Part shown: positions 8,392-16,765 of the stretch, piece by piece
Numbering within the stretch: the stretch's first letter is position 1
Layout: each line of letters starts with the position of its first letter
DNA from: Amycolatopsis keratiniphila subsp. keratiniphila
Lineage (GTDB): Bacteria; Actinomycetota; Actinomycetes; Mycobacteriales; Pseudonocardiaceae
Assembly: GCF_001620365.2 (NCBI RefSeq)
Contig: NZ_LQMT02000014.1
Span: forward strand, 95,478-159,477
Length of the DNA: 64,000 nucleotides
Direction of reading: 5' to 3'
Made by a program: the position numbers and the translations under genes
The notes under the pieces: generated by a model
The model's input: the letters and a program-made list of their open reading frames with translations, nothing else
Told to the model about the DNA's origin: nothing
The model's database searches: none

Positions 8392-9186
8392 ATGGCCACA
8401 TTGGTGAGTTTTCACGCCCACCCCGACGACGAGTGCATCGTCGCGGGTGGCGTCATGCGCAAGGCCTTCGAGGAAGGTCACCGTGTCGTGCTCGTCGTCG
8501 CGACCAGGGGGGAGGTCGGCGAGGTGCCGGACGGTTTCCTCGACGACGGAGAGGAGTTGTGGCAGCGCCGCGTCCAGGAGACGCACGCCTCCGCCGAGGT
8601 CCTGGGGGCCAAGCGCGTGGAGTTCCTGGGGTACACCGATTCCGGCATGATGGGCGAGCCGCGCAACGACGTGCCCGGCACGTTCTGGCAGGCCGACGTC
8701 GAGGAGGCCGCGCAGCGGCTGGCCGCGATCCTGCGCGAGGAGCAGGCCGACGTCCTGACCGTCTACGACGACAACGGCGGCTACGGGCATCCGGACCACA
8801 TCCAGGTGCACCGCGTCGGGATGCGCGCGGCCGAGCTGGCGGGCACGCCGCGGGTCTACGAGGCGACGAGCAACAGTGACGAGATGCGCCGCGGTATGGA
8901 GGAAGCGGTGCGGACCGGGCAGATGAAGGCCGAGGACCTTCCCGATTTCGAAGACGGTTCCGAGTTCGGCAAGCCGGAAGCGATCCTGACGGCGAGGGTC
9001 GACGTCACCGCGTACCTACCGGCCAAGCGGGCCGCCATGCGCGCGCACGCCAGCCAGATCAGCGAGGACTCGTTCTTCCTGGCGATGCCCGACGAGGCTT
9101 TCGCGCAGGCGTTCGGCGTCGAGTGGTTCATCCGTGCCGGGCAGGGTCCGGGCATCACGGAGACCGACATCATGGCCGGTCTCTGA
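8392..9186 (+). CDS. PIG-L family N-acetyl-sugar deacetylase-like protein
   Basis: A 264-residue protein of the PIG-L/LmbE fold. The zinc-binding motif AHPDDE is at residues 9-14, with Asp12 the usual general base, and the second motif HPDH is at 133-136. In actinomycetes this family includes MshB (mycothiol biosynthesis) and Mca (mycothiol S-conjugate amidase). The ending DIMAGL and the lack of a tight match to either leave it as an unassigned paralogue. The ATG at 8392 begins MATLVSFHAHPDDE, which places the zinc motif at the expected distance from the start. It is the third gene after the arginase and dienelactone hydrolase family genes. A hairpin follows the stop. Confidence 0.87.
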   Translation: MATLVSFHAHPDDECIVAGGVMRKAFEEGHRVVLVVATRGEVGEVPDGFLDDGEELWQRRVQETHASAEVLGAKRVEFLGYTDSGMMGEPRNDVPGTFWQADVEEAAQRLAAILREEQADVLTVYDDNGGYGHPDHIQVHRVGMRAAELAGTPRVYEATSNSDEMRRGMEEAVRTGQMKAEDLPDFEDGSEFGKPEAILTARVDVTAYLPAKRAAMRAHASQISEDSFFLAMPDEAFAQAFGVEWFIRAGQGPGITETDIMAGL

Positions 9187-9203
9187 CCGATGGCGGCGAC
9201 GGC

Positions 9204-9249
9204 GTCGTGAGTGGGGATTCGGGCTAGAACCCGAAACGCCACTCACGAC
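9204..9249. terminator. Hairpin between convergent PIG-L and ridA-like genes (family B)
   Basis: Outer arms GTCGTGAGTGG and CCACTCACGAC pair perfectly. An inner TTCGGG/CCCGAA stem continues after a few mismatches, around the loop CTAGAA. It sits in the 71-bp gap between two convergent genes and fits a bidirectional terminator. Better-preserved copies of the same motif are at 22171-22218 and 52092-52139. Confidence 0.7.
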
Positions 9250-9257
9250 CCACCAGA

Positions 9258-9656
9258 TCAGGCCGTGGCGGCGGTGACGTCGAGTTCGACGAGCTGCCCG
9301 GGGTAGCCGAGCTGCGCGACGCCGAGCAGGGTGCTCGCGGTGGTGAAGGCCTCCCCGATCGCCGACTCGACGAACCGGTCCCACACGGCCGAGAGCACGT
9401 CCGCGTCCGGCGTGACCACGTAGATCACCGTGCGCACGACGTCCGCCGGGGTCGCCTTGGCGAAGGCGAGCGCGGCGGCGGTGTTCGCGACGACCTGGTC
9501 GACCTGGGCGAGCACGTCGCCTTCGACGACCTTGCCGTCTTCGGTGAGCGGGCACTGGCCGGCGAGGTGGACGTCTCTGCGGCCTTCGACGATGGTCACG
9601 TGGTGGTAGGTGGGTGTGGGGTGCAGACCGGGCGGATGGTGGCGTTCAATGGTCAC
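9258..9656 (-). CDS. RidA/YjgF family protein
   Basis: A 132-residue protein with the RidA fold features HLAGQCPLTEDG near residue 30, a central helix with a run of alanines (VVANTAAALAFAKAT) and the YPGQLVELDVTA ending. Canonical RidA deaminates reactive 2-aminoacrylate and related enamines. The catalytic arginine in the canonical family lies in an R-x-x-V-E-I/V-x segment near the C-terminus; the equivalent here reads QLVELDV, so the arginine is missing and this is likely one of the Rid1-7 subgroups with a different or unknown substrate. I chose the GTG at 9656 because GTGAGG lies nine bases upstream; an ATG at 9665 is the alternative. It is divergent from mtnA. Confidence 0.8.
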   Translation of the reverse strand: MTIERHHPPGLHPTPTYHHVTIVEGRRDVHLAGQCPLTEDGKVVEGDVLAQVDQVVANTAAALAFAKATPADVVRTVIYVVTPDADVLSAVWDRFVESAIGEAFTTASTLLGVAQLGYPGQLVELDVTAATA

Positions 9657-9713
9657 GGGCCGCATCCTCACCGAGGCGGTCGCGACGGGACAACCGGATT
9701 TCACGGGGGAGCC

Positions 9714-10679
9714 ATGCGCAGGACGATCGACTGGACCGGTGACGCGGTCACGATCATCGACCAGACCGTCCTTCCCGCCGAGTACCGCGTGCTCGAACTG
9801 CGCACGGTCGGCGAACTCGTCGCCGCCATCCAGCGGCTGGCGGTACGCGGGGCTCCGGCGCTCGGCGCGGCGGGGGCGCTCGGCGTCGTGCTCGCCACCC
9901 GGGCGCAAGGCGACGTCGAGGCCGATGCGGGTCGCGTCGCCCAGGCCCGGCCGACAGCGGTCAACCTGAGCTGGGGCGTTTCCCGCGCCCTCGCGAAACT
10001 CCCGGAGGGGCCGGAAGCCGTTCTCGCCGAAGCGCTGGCGATCCTCGACGAGGACGAGCGGATCAACCACGAGGCCTCCCGGCTGGCGGCCGACGTGGTG
10101 ATCGAGCACTGCGGGCGGCGACCGTTGAAGCTGCTGAGCCACTGCAACGCCGGCCACCTCGCGACGGTCGCCTGGGGCAGCGCGCTCGGCGTCGTCTGGC
10201 ATCTCCAGGCCCGCGGCCTGGTCGAGTCCGTGCTGGTCGACGAGACCCGGCCGCTGCTGCAGGGTGCCCGCCTGACCGCGTGGGAACTGGCCGAAGCCGG
10301 TGTCCCGTACCGGATCCAGCCCGACGGAGCGGCCGCCGCGGCGATGAGCCGCGGCCTGGTCGACTGCGTCCTCGTCGGCGCCGACCGGATCGCCGCCAAC
10401 GGCGACGTCGCCAACAAGATCGGCACCTACGGCCTGGCGATCGCGGCGAAGCACCACGGGATCCCGTTCGTGGTCGTCGCCCCTTCGTCCACTGTGGACA
10501 GTTCGATGCCGGACGGCGCCGGGATCGTGATCGAGGAACGCGATCCCGGCGAGGTCCTGGCCTTCGGGGGCACGAAGGTCGCGCCCGAAGGCGCGGAAGT
10601 GTTCAACCCGGCCTTCGACGTGACGCCGCACGAGCTGATCACCGCGGTGGTGACCGAGCACGGAATCCTGAAGCCCTAG
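9714..10679 (+). CDS. mtnA: S-methyl-5-thioribose-1-phosphate isomerase
   Basis: A 321-residue enzyme of the methionine salvage pathway, which converts methylthioribose-1-phosphate to methylthioribulose-1-phosphate. The key residues are in place: the RGAP loop at 45-48, the catalytic cysteine C144 in SHCNAGHLAT, and the catalytic aspartate D224 in VGADRIAANGDVANKIGTY. The length suits the family, which shares its fold with eIF2B. ATG at 9714 follows GGGGGAG. No other salvage genes (mtnB, mtnC, mtnP) are within the window, so the pathway is either dispersed or short. Its stop overlaps the end of the convergent Eis-like gene by four bases. Confidence 0.93.
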   Translation: MRRTIDWTGDAVTIIDQTVLPAEYRVLELRTVGELVAAIQRLAVRGAPALGAAGALGVVLATRAQGDVEADAGRVAQARPTAVNLSWGVSRALAKLPEGPEAVLAEALAILDEDERINHEASRLAADVVIEHCGRRPLKLLSHCNAGHLATVAWGSALGVVWHLQARGLVESVLVDETRPLLQGARLTAWELAEAGVPYRIQPDGAAAAAMSRGLVDCVLVGADRIAANGDVANKIGTYGLAIAAKHHGIPFVVVAPSSTVDSSMPDGAGIVIEERDPGEVLAFGGTKVAPEGAEVFNPAFDVTPHELITAVVTEHGILKP

Positions 10680-11920
10680 AAGGATTCCAGGCAGGACGGC
10701 TCGCGGTCGGCGGCGAACGCGGCCGTCGCGCGCGAGACCGCGCCGGCGGTCCGCTCCTTGATGCGGCCCGCCGCGGCCAGGGTGCTCGGCCTGGTCCCGC
10801 CGAGGAAGATGGCGCCGAGGTCGGTGACGTCCAGTTCGAGATCCGGTGCGTCCTCCACCCGCGTCACCTCCGCGTCGCCGTCGGCGCCCGCGACGAGCCG
10901 CCAGTTCCCGGTGTTCCACGGGCAGAAGGCGTCGCGGACGCCGAACACCAGGTCCACCGGGGCGTTGTAGTGCCGGGTGACCAGGGCCCGATCGACGTCG
11001 ACGAGCCGCAGCCACAGGGAGTCGCCACCGGACCGGGTCATGGCGCGCGGGTTGGCGAGCAGATGGACGAGCGGTTCGTCGAGGGCGGCCAGCACCTCCA
11101 CCGTGACGACGAGGTCGTAGTCGAGCAGGAAGCGGTACAGCGTCGCGTACGCCTCCGGCGTGGTCGCGACCAGCTCCTGCACGCTCAGGATTCCCCGCGG
11201 GCCCTCTTCGTTCCAGTCGTTCTTCACCCGGTAGATCACATAGCCGTCGGGCAGGACGGCGAACCTGAACGCGGTCGCGCCGTTCCTCCGCCGCTCCGGG
11301 TCGTCGAGGTTGAACTCCCACGTCGCCCCTGGCCGGTCCAGTGCGCCGACCCGTTGGGGCGCTTCCTTTTCGTAGATCGCCTTGATCAGCGGGATCGCCT
11401 GCTCGCGGCCGACTTCGCGCACGCGCTCGGCTTCGAGTTCGACACCGGGCCGGAACGCGGACTTCGCGCGGATCTTCGCGCGGTAGAACTGTGCCGCGAG
11501 CCCGTATCCGAAGCGGGGGTAGATGACGGCTTCGGACGCCCACAACGCGGCGATCGGTTCGGCGCCGTCGTCGTGCAGGCCGTGCAACTGCGCCCGCATG
11601 ACCCGGGTGAGCGCGCCCCGCCGCCGATGCCCCGGAGCGACGCCGACCGACGTGATCCCCGCGAACGGCGTCGGTCCCGCGCCGGGAACGGTGATCTTCC
11701 GAGTGAGGATCTCCCCCATCCCGATCAGCTCGTCACCTTCGAAGACGCCGTGCGAACGCTCGGGTTCGAACACCAGCCCTTCGCGGTGTTGGAAGCTTTC
11801 CGAAGGATCGGCGAGGAAAGCCCGCGCCAGCATGTCCGAGAGTGCGGGCAGGTCGTCGGTGGTCAGGGTGCGGAGGGTCAAGCCGTCGTCGCTCACCCTG
11901 TTCGTACTACGCCCCTTCAC
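10676..11920 (-). CDS. Eis-like GNAT acetyltransferase with C-terminal sterol-carrier-like domain
   Basis: A 414-residue protein laid out like mycobacterial Eis. It has an N-terminal GNAT domain (GITSVGVAPGHRRRGALTRVM, with the R/Q-x-x-G-x-G/A type acetyl-CoA loop, at about residues 90-110), a second degenerate GNAT-like domain, and a C-terminal SCP2-like domain. It ends in a free phenylalanine carboxylate, which Eis enzymes use as the catalytic acid-base. Eis acetylates lysines and amines, including aminoglycosides. It starts 30 bases after the ferredoxin gene ends and runs in the same direction as the P450-ferredoxin pair, so it could be the third gene of that unit. GTG at 11920 gives the longest form; a GTG at 11896 is also possible. 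Confidence 0.82.
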   Translation of the reverse strand: MKGRSTNRVSDDGLTLRTLTTDDLPALSDMLARAFLADPSESFQHREGLVFEPERSHGVFEGDELIGMGEILTRKITVPGAGPTPFAGITSVGVAPGHRRRGALTRVMRAQLHGLHDDGAEPIAALWASEAVIYPRFGYGLAAQFYRAKIRAKSAFRPGVELEAERVREVGREQAIPLIKAIYEKEAPQRVGALDRPGATWEFNLDDPERRRNGATAFRFAVLPDGYVIYRVKNDWNEEGPRGILSVQELVATTPEAYATLYRFLLDYDLVVTVEVLAALDEPLVHLLANPRAMTRSGGDSLWLRLVDVDRALVTRHYNAPVDLVFGVRDAFCPWNTGNWRLVAGADGDAEVTRVEDAPDLELDVTDLGAIFLGGTRPSTLAAAGRIKERTAGAVSRATAAFAADREPSCLESF

Positions 11921-11950
11921 CGACGACCGCCACGCATTAAAGGGCGGCGT

Positions 11951-12166
11951 TCAGGGCCTCGGCCCGATCACCTCTCCCTTTTCCGTCACCTCGATGGCCA
12001 TGGCGGGGCAGGAATCCGCCGCGTCGAGCACCGTCTCGTCCGGATCCACCTCCCCCTTGACCACCGTCGCCACGGCGCCTTCGAGTTCGAAGACCTCCGG
12101 CATCAGCGCCGCGCACATCCCCGAGCCGATGCACGTATTGCCATCGACCTCGACTTTCCAGCTCAT
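11951..12166 (-). CDS. Small 3Fe-4S type ferredoxin for the adjacent P450
   Basis: A 71-residue acidic protein. The cysteine pattern is C-x5-C then a distant C-P: CIGSGMC near residue 11 and SCPAMAI near residue 53. With only three conserved cysteines it fits the single-cluster [3Fe-4S] ferredoxins that feed electrons to bacterial P450s. The start ATG lies two bases after the P450 stop codon, so the two are surely transcribed together; an in-frame ATG at 12175 overlaps the P450 stop. No ferredoxin reductase gene is nearby, so a reductase elsewhere must serve. Confidence 0.9.
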   Translation of the reverse strand: MSWKVEVDGNTCIGSGMCAALMPEVFELEGAVATVVKGEVDPDETVLDAADSCPAMAIEVTEKGEVIGPRP

Positions 12167-12168
12167 GC

Positions 12169-13359
12169 TCACCATCCGATCGGCATGGAGCGGGGGCCCC
12201 GCACCAGCATCTGGGTCTTCCACACGATATCGCCGTCGAGGTGCAGCCCGGGGAGATCCCGCAGGAGCGCCTTCAAGGCCTCCTGCAGTTCGAGCCTGGC
12301 CAGCGGGGCGCCGAGGCAGTGGTGCACGCCGTGCCCGAAACCGAGGTGGGGATTGGCCTCCCTGCCGAATTCGAGGGTTTCCGCCGAGGTGAACTGGAGC
12401 CCGTCCCGGTTGGCGGCGCCGATCGCGACCATCACCGGCTCGCCCTCCTTCACCAGCACGTCACCCACTTGGATGTCTTCGGTGGCGTAGCGGGCGAACC
12501 CGGCTCCGGCACCCAACGGGACGAACCGCAGCAGTTCCTCCACCGCGGCCGGGATCAGGTCCAAGTCGGCGCGCAGGCGGGCGAGCTGCTCCGGCTGTTC
12601 GAGCAGGGCGTAGACGAAGTTGGGGATCTGGCTGGCGGTGGTCTCGTGCCCGGCGATCAGGATGCCGATGCACATGTCGACCAGTTCCAGCTCGCTCAGC
12701 CGGTCGCGGACGTCGCGCGCCTCGATCAGCGCGGTCATCAGATCGTCCTGCGGTTCGGCGCGGTGCTGCTCGACGAGCACGTGCATGTACGCCCGCAGCT
12801 CGTCCTGGTTGGCCATCATCTCTTCGGTGGTCAGCGGGCTGGTCGACAGCGCGGCATCGCTCCACACGCGGAACTTCGGCCGGTCCTCGACGGGGACGCC
12901 GAGCAGTTCGCAGATCACCGCGACCGGGATCGGCAGCGCGTAGTCCTCGACCAGGTCCGCGGGCTGTCCCTTGGCCTTCATGTCTTCGATGAGGCCGGCC
13001 GCCAGCTCGGCGACGCGCGGGCGCAGAAGCTCGACGCGGCGCATGGTGAACGCCTTCGCGACCAGCGTGCGCAGGCGGGTGTGATCCGGCGGGTCCATGC
13101 TCAGGATCCCGCCGGGCCGCCTGCCGGGCGCCATCCGCGGCTCGTCCTTCTCCGCCGCCATCGCCCGGGAGAACCGCCGGTCGCCCAGTACGAACCGGGC
13201 GTCGGCGTACCGGGTGGCGAGCCAGGCGGGCTCACCGTGCGGGAGCCGGACGCGGAGCATGCCCTTGGTGGCGCGGGCCGCCGCGTACGCCTCGTTGAGT
13301 TCGAGGCCGGCGTCCTCGTTGAAGGGATAGGCGACGAATTCGGTGTCTGTGGTGGTCAT
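12169..13359 (-). CDS. Cytochrome P450 (ferredoxin-linked)
   Basis: A 396-residue soluble class I bacterial P450. The I-helix oxygen-binding motif is AGHETT at 236-241, the K-helix ExxR is ELLR at 275-278, and the haem loop is FGHGVHHCLG at 341-350 with ligand C348. It heads the run P450, ferredoxin, Eis-like acetyltransferase. Its promoter region contains a perfect 20-bp palindrome (13388-13407), and a divergent TetR gene lies beyond it, so induction by a small ligand is likely. The architecture resembles CYP105/CYP107-type monooxygenases that act on xenobiotics or antibiotics; the substrate cannot be read from sequence. Confidence 0.93.
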   Translation of the reverse strand: MTTTDTEFVAYPFNEDAGLELNEAYAAARATKGMLRVRLPHGEPAWLATRYADARFVLGDRRFSRAMAAEKDEPRMAPGRRPGGILSMDPPDHTRLRTLVAKAFTMRRVELLRPRVAELAAGLIEDMKAKGQPADLVEDYALPIPVAVICELLGVPVEDRPKFRVWSDAALSTSPLTTEEMMANQDELRAYMHVLVEQHRAEPQDDLMTALIEARDVRDRLSELELVDMCIGILIAGHETTASQIPNFVYALLEQPEQLARLRADLDLIPAAVEELLRFVPLGAGAGFARYATEDIQVGDVLVKEGEPVMVAIGAANRDGLQFTSAETLEFGREANPHLGFGHGVHHCLGAPLARLELQEALKALLRDLPGLHLDGDIVWKTQMLVRGPRSMPIGW

Positions 13360-13387
13360 TTGTCCGGAAACCCCCCGGCTCGGCGGT

Positions 13388-13407
13388 TTGTAAGCAACTG
13401 CTTACAA
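13388..13407. promoter_or_regulatory. TetR-type operator between P450 and tetR
   Basis: Perfect dyad TTGTAAGCAACTGCTTACAA: 9-bp arms around a 2-base centre. It is 28 bases upstream of the P450 start and 64 upstream of the tetR start, the usual place for a TetR-family site that represses both divergent genes. It is A+T-rich against a strongly G+C-rich background, which supports selection. Confidence 0.8.
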
Positions 13408-13471
13408 CGCTATCCATGATCACGCTGAGCGTCAATGCGCCTACCGTGCGACGCCCGGCTAGCCTTTGCCG

Positions 13472-14038
13472 ATGACGGAAGAACCGCAGGTCCGCAGGCG
13501 CGACGCGGCCGCCACCAGGGCGGCCCTGCTCGACGCGGCGGCGGCCCTCTTCGCCGAACGCGGCTTCGACCGGACGACCGTGCGCGACATCGCGAAACTC
13601 GCCGGCGTCAACCAGGCCTTGCTGTTCCGCTACTTCGGGTCGAAGGACGCGCTGTTCGAGGAGGTCCTGGCGCGCGGTGGACGCGAGCAGATCGCCACCA
13701 CCCCACCGGACGAACTGCTCGGGACGGCGCTGCGCAGCATGCTGGAATCCGACACCGGCCGCGACCGCACCCTCGACGCGTACCTGCGCTCGACGGGCCA
13801 CGACAGCGCCGCGGCCGCGGTCCGGCGGCAGCTCGGCGAGGAGTACGCGAAGGTGCTCGCCACCCTGAGCGACGCCGACGACGCGGAACTGCGGGCCGAC
13901 CTCGTCCTCGCCTGGCTGCTCGGGATCGGCCTGGTCCGCGACATCACCGGCAAGGAGCCGCTGGCCAGCGCGGATCCCGACGACGTCTGCCGTCTGGTGC
14001 TCGGCGCGGCGCGGACCCTGCTGGAGCGCAGCGGGTAA
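13472..14038 (+). CDS. TetR/AcrR family regulator
   Basis: A 188-residue protein. The N-terminal helix-turn-helix spans about residues 10-55 ([49 protein letters not shown]), the typical TetR DNA-binding domain. The C-terminal two thirds is helical, for ligand binding and dimerisation. ATG at 13472 is preferred over a TTG six bases upstream. It is divergent from the P450-ferredoxin operon across a perfect palindrome, and so is its probable local repressor. The stop is followed after 40 bases by the phosphotransferase gene in the same direction. Confidence 0.9.
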   Translation: MTEEPQVRRRDAAATRAALLDAAAALFAERGFDRTTVRDIAKLAGVNQALLFRYFGSKDALFEEVLARGGREQIATTPPDELLGTALRSMLESDTGRDRTLDAYLRSTGHDSAAAAVRRQLGEEYAKVLATLSDADDAELRADLVLAWLLGIGLVRDITGKEPLASADPDDVCRLVLGAARTLLERSG

Positions 14039-14078
14039 TTGCGTCGCCGTCCGCGGCACGCTGTTCTACGGTCGGGCC

Positions 14079-14981
14079 GTGATCACGTTCCCGCCCGCCG
14101 GCACCGAAGCCGAGTTCGACGCGCTGACCAGGCAAGACCTGCTTCCGGCGGTGACGTCGCTCGGTTTCGGCGAAGCCGTCCCGTTCACCGAGGGCTCTCT
14201 GCCGGTCTACGCCGTCGGCGACGATCTCGTCCTCAAGCTCTTCCCGCCGGTGCATCTCGGCGAACTGCCCACCGAGCGGACGATGCTCGAAGCCCTGCAC
14301 GGGAAGTTGCCGATCCCGACGCCCGCCGTGCACGACGCCGGCGAGCGGGACGGCTGGGGCTACGTGCTCATGGAACGCCTGCGCGGCGAAACGCTGAAGG
14401 ACGCCTGGCCGAAACTGTCCACAGAGGACAAACACCGGCTCGCGCCCGAACTCGGCGAGGCACTGGCCGCCCTGCATTCGCTGCGCGACCCCCGCCTCGA
14501 CGTCCTCGGCCCGCCGGACTGGGCCGCGTTCGTCGCCGGACAGCGCGCGAAGGTCGTCGAACACCACCGGCGGACCGGGCTCGACGAAAGCTGGATCGCG
14601 CAGATCCCGGCGTTCCTCGACTCCGTCGAACTGGGCAGCCCGCCGGTCGTCCCGCTGCACACCGAATTCATGCGCGACCATCTCATGGTCACCCACGACG
14701 GCGGCCGTCCGCGGCTGACAGGGCTCTTCGATTTCGAACCGGCCATGCGCGGCGCCGCCGAGTACGACTTCGTCGCGGTCGGCCTGTTCGTTTCCGGCGG
14801 GGACAAGGACTTCCTGCGGCGGTTGCTCGCCGGATACGGCGCCGAGCCGGACGAGGACTTCTCCCGTCGTTGCCTGGCGTACGCGCTTTTGCACGTGTAC
14901 AGCAACTTCACCTGGTATCTCAGGGTTCTCCCCGCACCGGAGGAACCGACGCTGGAGAGCCTCAGCCGCGCTTGGTGGTAG
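14079..14981 (+). CDS. APH family phosphotransferase-like protein with altered catalytic loop
   Basis: A 300-residue member of the aminoglycoside phosphotransferase/protein kinase-like superfamily. The N-lobe has the nucleotide lysine in LVLKLFPP. The catalytic loop, usually H-x-D-x4-N, reads HTEFMRDH at about residues 189-196, so Glu replaces the base Asp and His replaces the metal-binding Asn. The later DFE (in GLFDFEPAM) fills the place of the D-x-D/E metal motif. Other actinobacterial relatives carry the same HTE-type loop, from memory, so it may be a real subfamily, not a dead enzyme. Its substrate is unknown; aminoglycoside resistance should not be assumed. GTG start. Its last 20 bases overlap the end of the convergent second P450 gene. 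Confidence 0.8.
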   Translation: MITFPPAGTEAEFDALTRQDLLPAVTSLGFGEAVPFTEGSLPVYAVGDDLVLKLFPPVHLGELPTERTMLEALHGKLPIPTPAVHDAGERDGWGYVLMERLRGETLKDAWPKLSTEDKHRLAPELGEALAALHSLRDPRLDVLGPPDWAAFVAGQRAKVVEHHRRTGLDESWIAQIPAFLDSVELGSPPVVPLHTEFMRDHLMVTHDGGRPRLTGLFDFEPAMRGAAEYDFVAVGLFVSGGDKDFLRRLLAGYGAEPDEDFSRRCLAYALLHVYSNFTWYLRVLPAPEEPTLESLSRAWW

Positions 14982-16164
14982 CCCAGGTCACGGGCACCGC
15001 CTCCGGGCCGCGGATCGAAAGCGGCGGACGCCAGGTGATGGCCGAGGCGGGAACAGCGAGGTCCAGCCCCGGGAGCCCGTCGAGCAGGGTCCGGAACGCG
15101 ATCTCGCCTTCGAGCCGGGCCAGCGCCGCGCCGAGGCAGAAATGGAGGCCGTGCCCGAAGCCGAGTTGCGGCGCGTTCCGGCGCCGGATGTCGAACCGTG
15201 AGGCGCCGGGAAAGGCGGCTTCGTCGCGGTTCGCCGCTCCGGTGTGCGCCAGCACGGCCTCACCGCGCCGGACCCGGCCGGCGCTCAGCTCGACGTCGTC
15301 CAGCGCGACCCGGAGCAGCGACGCGTCGGCCGGTCCGTCGAACCGCATGATCTCCTCGACCGCGCCTTCCGTCAGGCTCGGATCCGAGCGCAGCGCGGCG
15401 AGCTGATCCGGATGTCCTGTCAGTAGCACGATCCCGGTCGCGATCAGGCTGACCGTGGTCTCGTGCCCGGCGAGCAGGAGCTGGGTGGCGAGATCGATCA
15501 GCTCGGCCTCGGTGAGCCGGTCGCCGTCCTCGTCGCGGGCGTGCACGAGGACGCTCAGCAGATCCTCCCCCGGCGTCTCCCGTTTGACGGCCACGAGCGC
15601 CGCCATGTCGTCCGCCCCGTCACGCCGGGCCTGCGCCACTTCCGCCGGGCCGTACGCCATCGGCGTGACGATCACACGCGACCATTGACGGAACCGTTCC
15701 CTGCCTTCGTAAGGGACGCCGAGGATTTCGCACATGACCGCGGTGAGCAGCGGGAAGGCGAACATCTCCACGAGATCCAGCGGCGGCCCGTGTTCGGCCA
15801 TCGCCCGCAGCAGCGTGTCGGCGATCTCCTGGATCCGCGGCCGGAGCCCGGCGATCCGGCGGACGGTGAAGGCCTGCGCCGTCAGCTTCCGCAGCCGCGT
15901 GTGATCCGGCGGGTCCATGTTCAGGATGCTGTGCTCGCCGGTGGAGAAGTCACCCGGTTCGATGAGACACGGCGCGCCCGGGGCGAGCAGGTTCCGGGAG
16001 AACCGCGTGTCCGAGAAGATCAGGCGGACGTCTTCGTACCGGGTCACCAGCCAGCCTTCGCAGCCGCTGGGGAAGACGACCCGGGACATCGGCGGATATT
16101 CGGCGTAGATCGCGCCCATCGGGGTCGCGGGGTCGTCCTTCGCCGCGGGATAGGTGGCTGTCAT
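14962..16164 (-). CDS. Cytochrome P450 (second copy)
   Basis: A 400-residue class I P450 with AGHETT at 232-237, EIMR at 271-274 and the haem loop FGHGLHFCLG at 336-345 (ligand C343). It is clearly divergent from the P450 at 12169-13359 outside these motifs. No ferredoxin gene follows it. It lies 45 bases downstream of a TetR-family gene on the same strand and may be cotranscribed with it, which makes this a regulator-enzyme pair. The 3' end overlaps the phosphotransferase gene by 20 bases, without room for an intergenic terminator. Substrate unknown. Confidence 0.92.
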   Translation of the reverse strand: MTATYPAAKDDPATPMGAIYAEYPPMSRVVFPSGCEGWLVTRYEDVRLIFSDTRFSRNLLAPGAPCLIEPGDFSTGEHSILNMDPPDHTRLRKLTAQAFTVRRIAGLRPRIQEIADTLLRAMAEHGPPLDLVEMFAFPLLTAVMCEILGVPYEGRERFRQWSRVIVTPMAYGPAEVAQARRDGADDMAALVAVKRETPGEDLLSVLVHARDEDGDRLTEAELIDLATQLLLAGHETTVSLIATGIVLLTGHPDQLAALRSDPSLTEGAVEEIMRFDGPADASLLRVALDDVELSAGRVRRGEAVLAHTGAANRDEAAFPGASRFDIRRRNAPQLGFGHGLHFCLGAALARLEGEIAFRTLLDGLPGLDLAVPASAITWRPPLSIRGPEAVPVTWATTKRG

Positions 16165-16209
16165 GGAGCATGATGATGAGCGGCGCGGCGCGCGGCCGGA
16201 AGGCCCTTC

Positions 16210-16761
16210 TCACCAGGTGATAATCCCGCGCAGGAAGTCCAGATAGGCCGGGCGTTCCGTATCGGCCAGCAGGGTGCCGCCACTCGCCCGCTGCGCCTGG
16301 ATCAACCCGACGAACGCGGTGTACGCCAGCAAAGCGCGATGGCGGGCCTCGGTTTCCGGACAGTCCATCTCACGGAAGCACCGGACGATGAACTCGACGC
16401 GCCGCGCGGTGACGTCGGCGAGCAGCGGGCCGATCACGGGGTCGCCGGCGTGCGCGAGCAAGGCCAGTTCCTCCCGCTCGTCCTTCGCCCCGAAGACGAC
16501 TTCGAAGAGTTCACGCAGCCTCTCGGCCGGATCCGATATCCCGTCCAGCAACGTGATCAGCGCCTCGGTGTGCTGTTCGGCCCACCGGCGCACGGCGGCC
16601 TCGACCAGCGCGTCCCGGTTCGCGAAATGCCAGTAGAAACTGCCTTTCGTGGTCCCGAGTTTCGCCGCGATGGGCTCGACGGCGATAGCGCCGACGCCGC
16701 CTTCGCACAGCGCTTCGAGCGCCGCGTCCGCCCAATCCTCCCGCGCGAGCTTCCGTTTCAC
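16210..16761 (-). CDS. TetR/AcrR family regulator
   Basis: A 183-residue protein. The HTH at about residues 5-50 includes GTTKGSFYWHFANRDALVEAA, the classic TetR recognition helix region with the F/Y-Y-W/Y-H-F signature. A longer frame exists upstream, but GTG at 16761 begins VKRKLAREDWADAAL at the expected distance from the HTH and leaves the clustered palindromes at 16766-16804 outside the gene. It is divergent from the SRPBCC gene and upstream of the second P450, so it likely controls both. Confidence 0.88.
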   Translation of the reverse strand: MKRKLAREDWADAALEALCEGGVGAIAVEPIAAKLGTTKGSFYWHFANRDALVEAAVRRWAEQHTEALITLLDGISDPAERLRELFEVVFGAKDEREELALLAHAGDPVIGPLLADVTARRVEFIVRCFREMDCPETEARHRALLAYTAFVGLIQAQRASGGTLLADTERPAYLDFLRGIITW

Positions 16762-16765
16762 GCGG

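Noticed and set aside
9191..9282. Third case of a direct repeat flanking a hairpin (TGGCGGCG... at 9191 and 9266)
   Set aside because: The copies differ at 3 of 17 positions and consist of simple GGC-rich sequence, so chance similarity is likely. Kept only as a weak hint.
9258..11543. Single 761-residue protein covering ridA and the Eis-like region
   Set aside because: The frame joins RidA to the antisense of mtnA and an out-of-frame part of the Eis-like gene. Only the last 132 residues look like a real protein.
14079..14981. Aminoglycoside resistance gene
   Set aside because: Only the fold is supported. The catalytic loop is altered and no substrate information exists.
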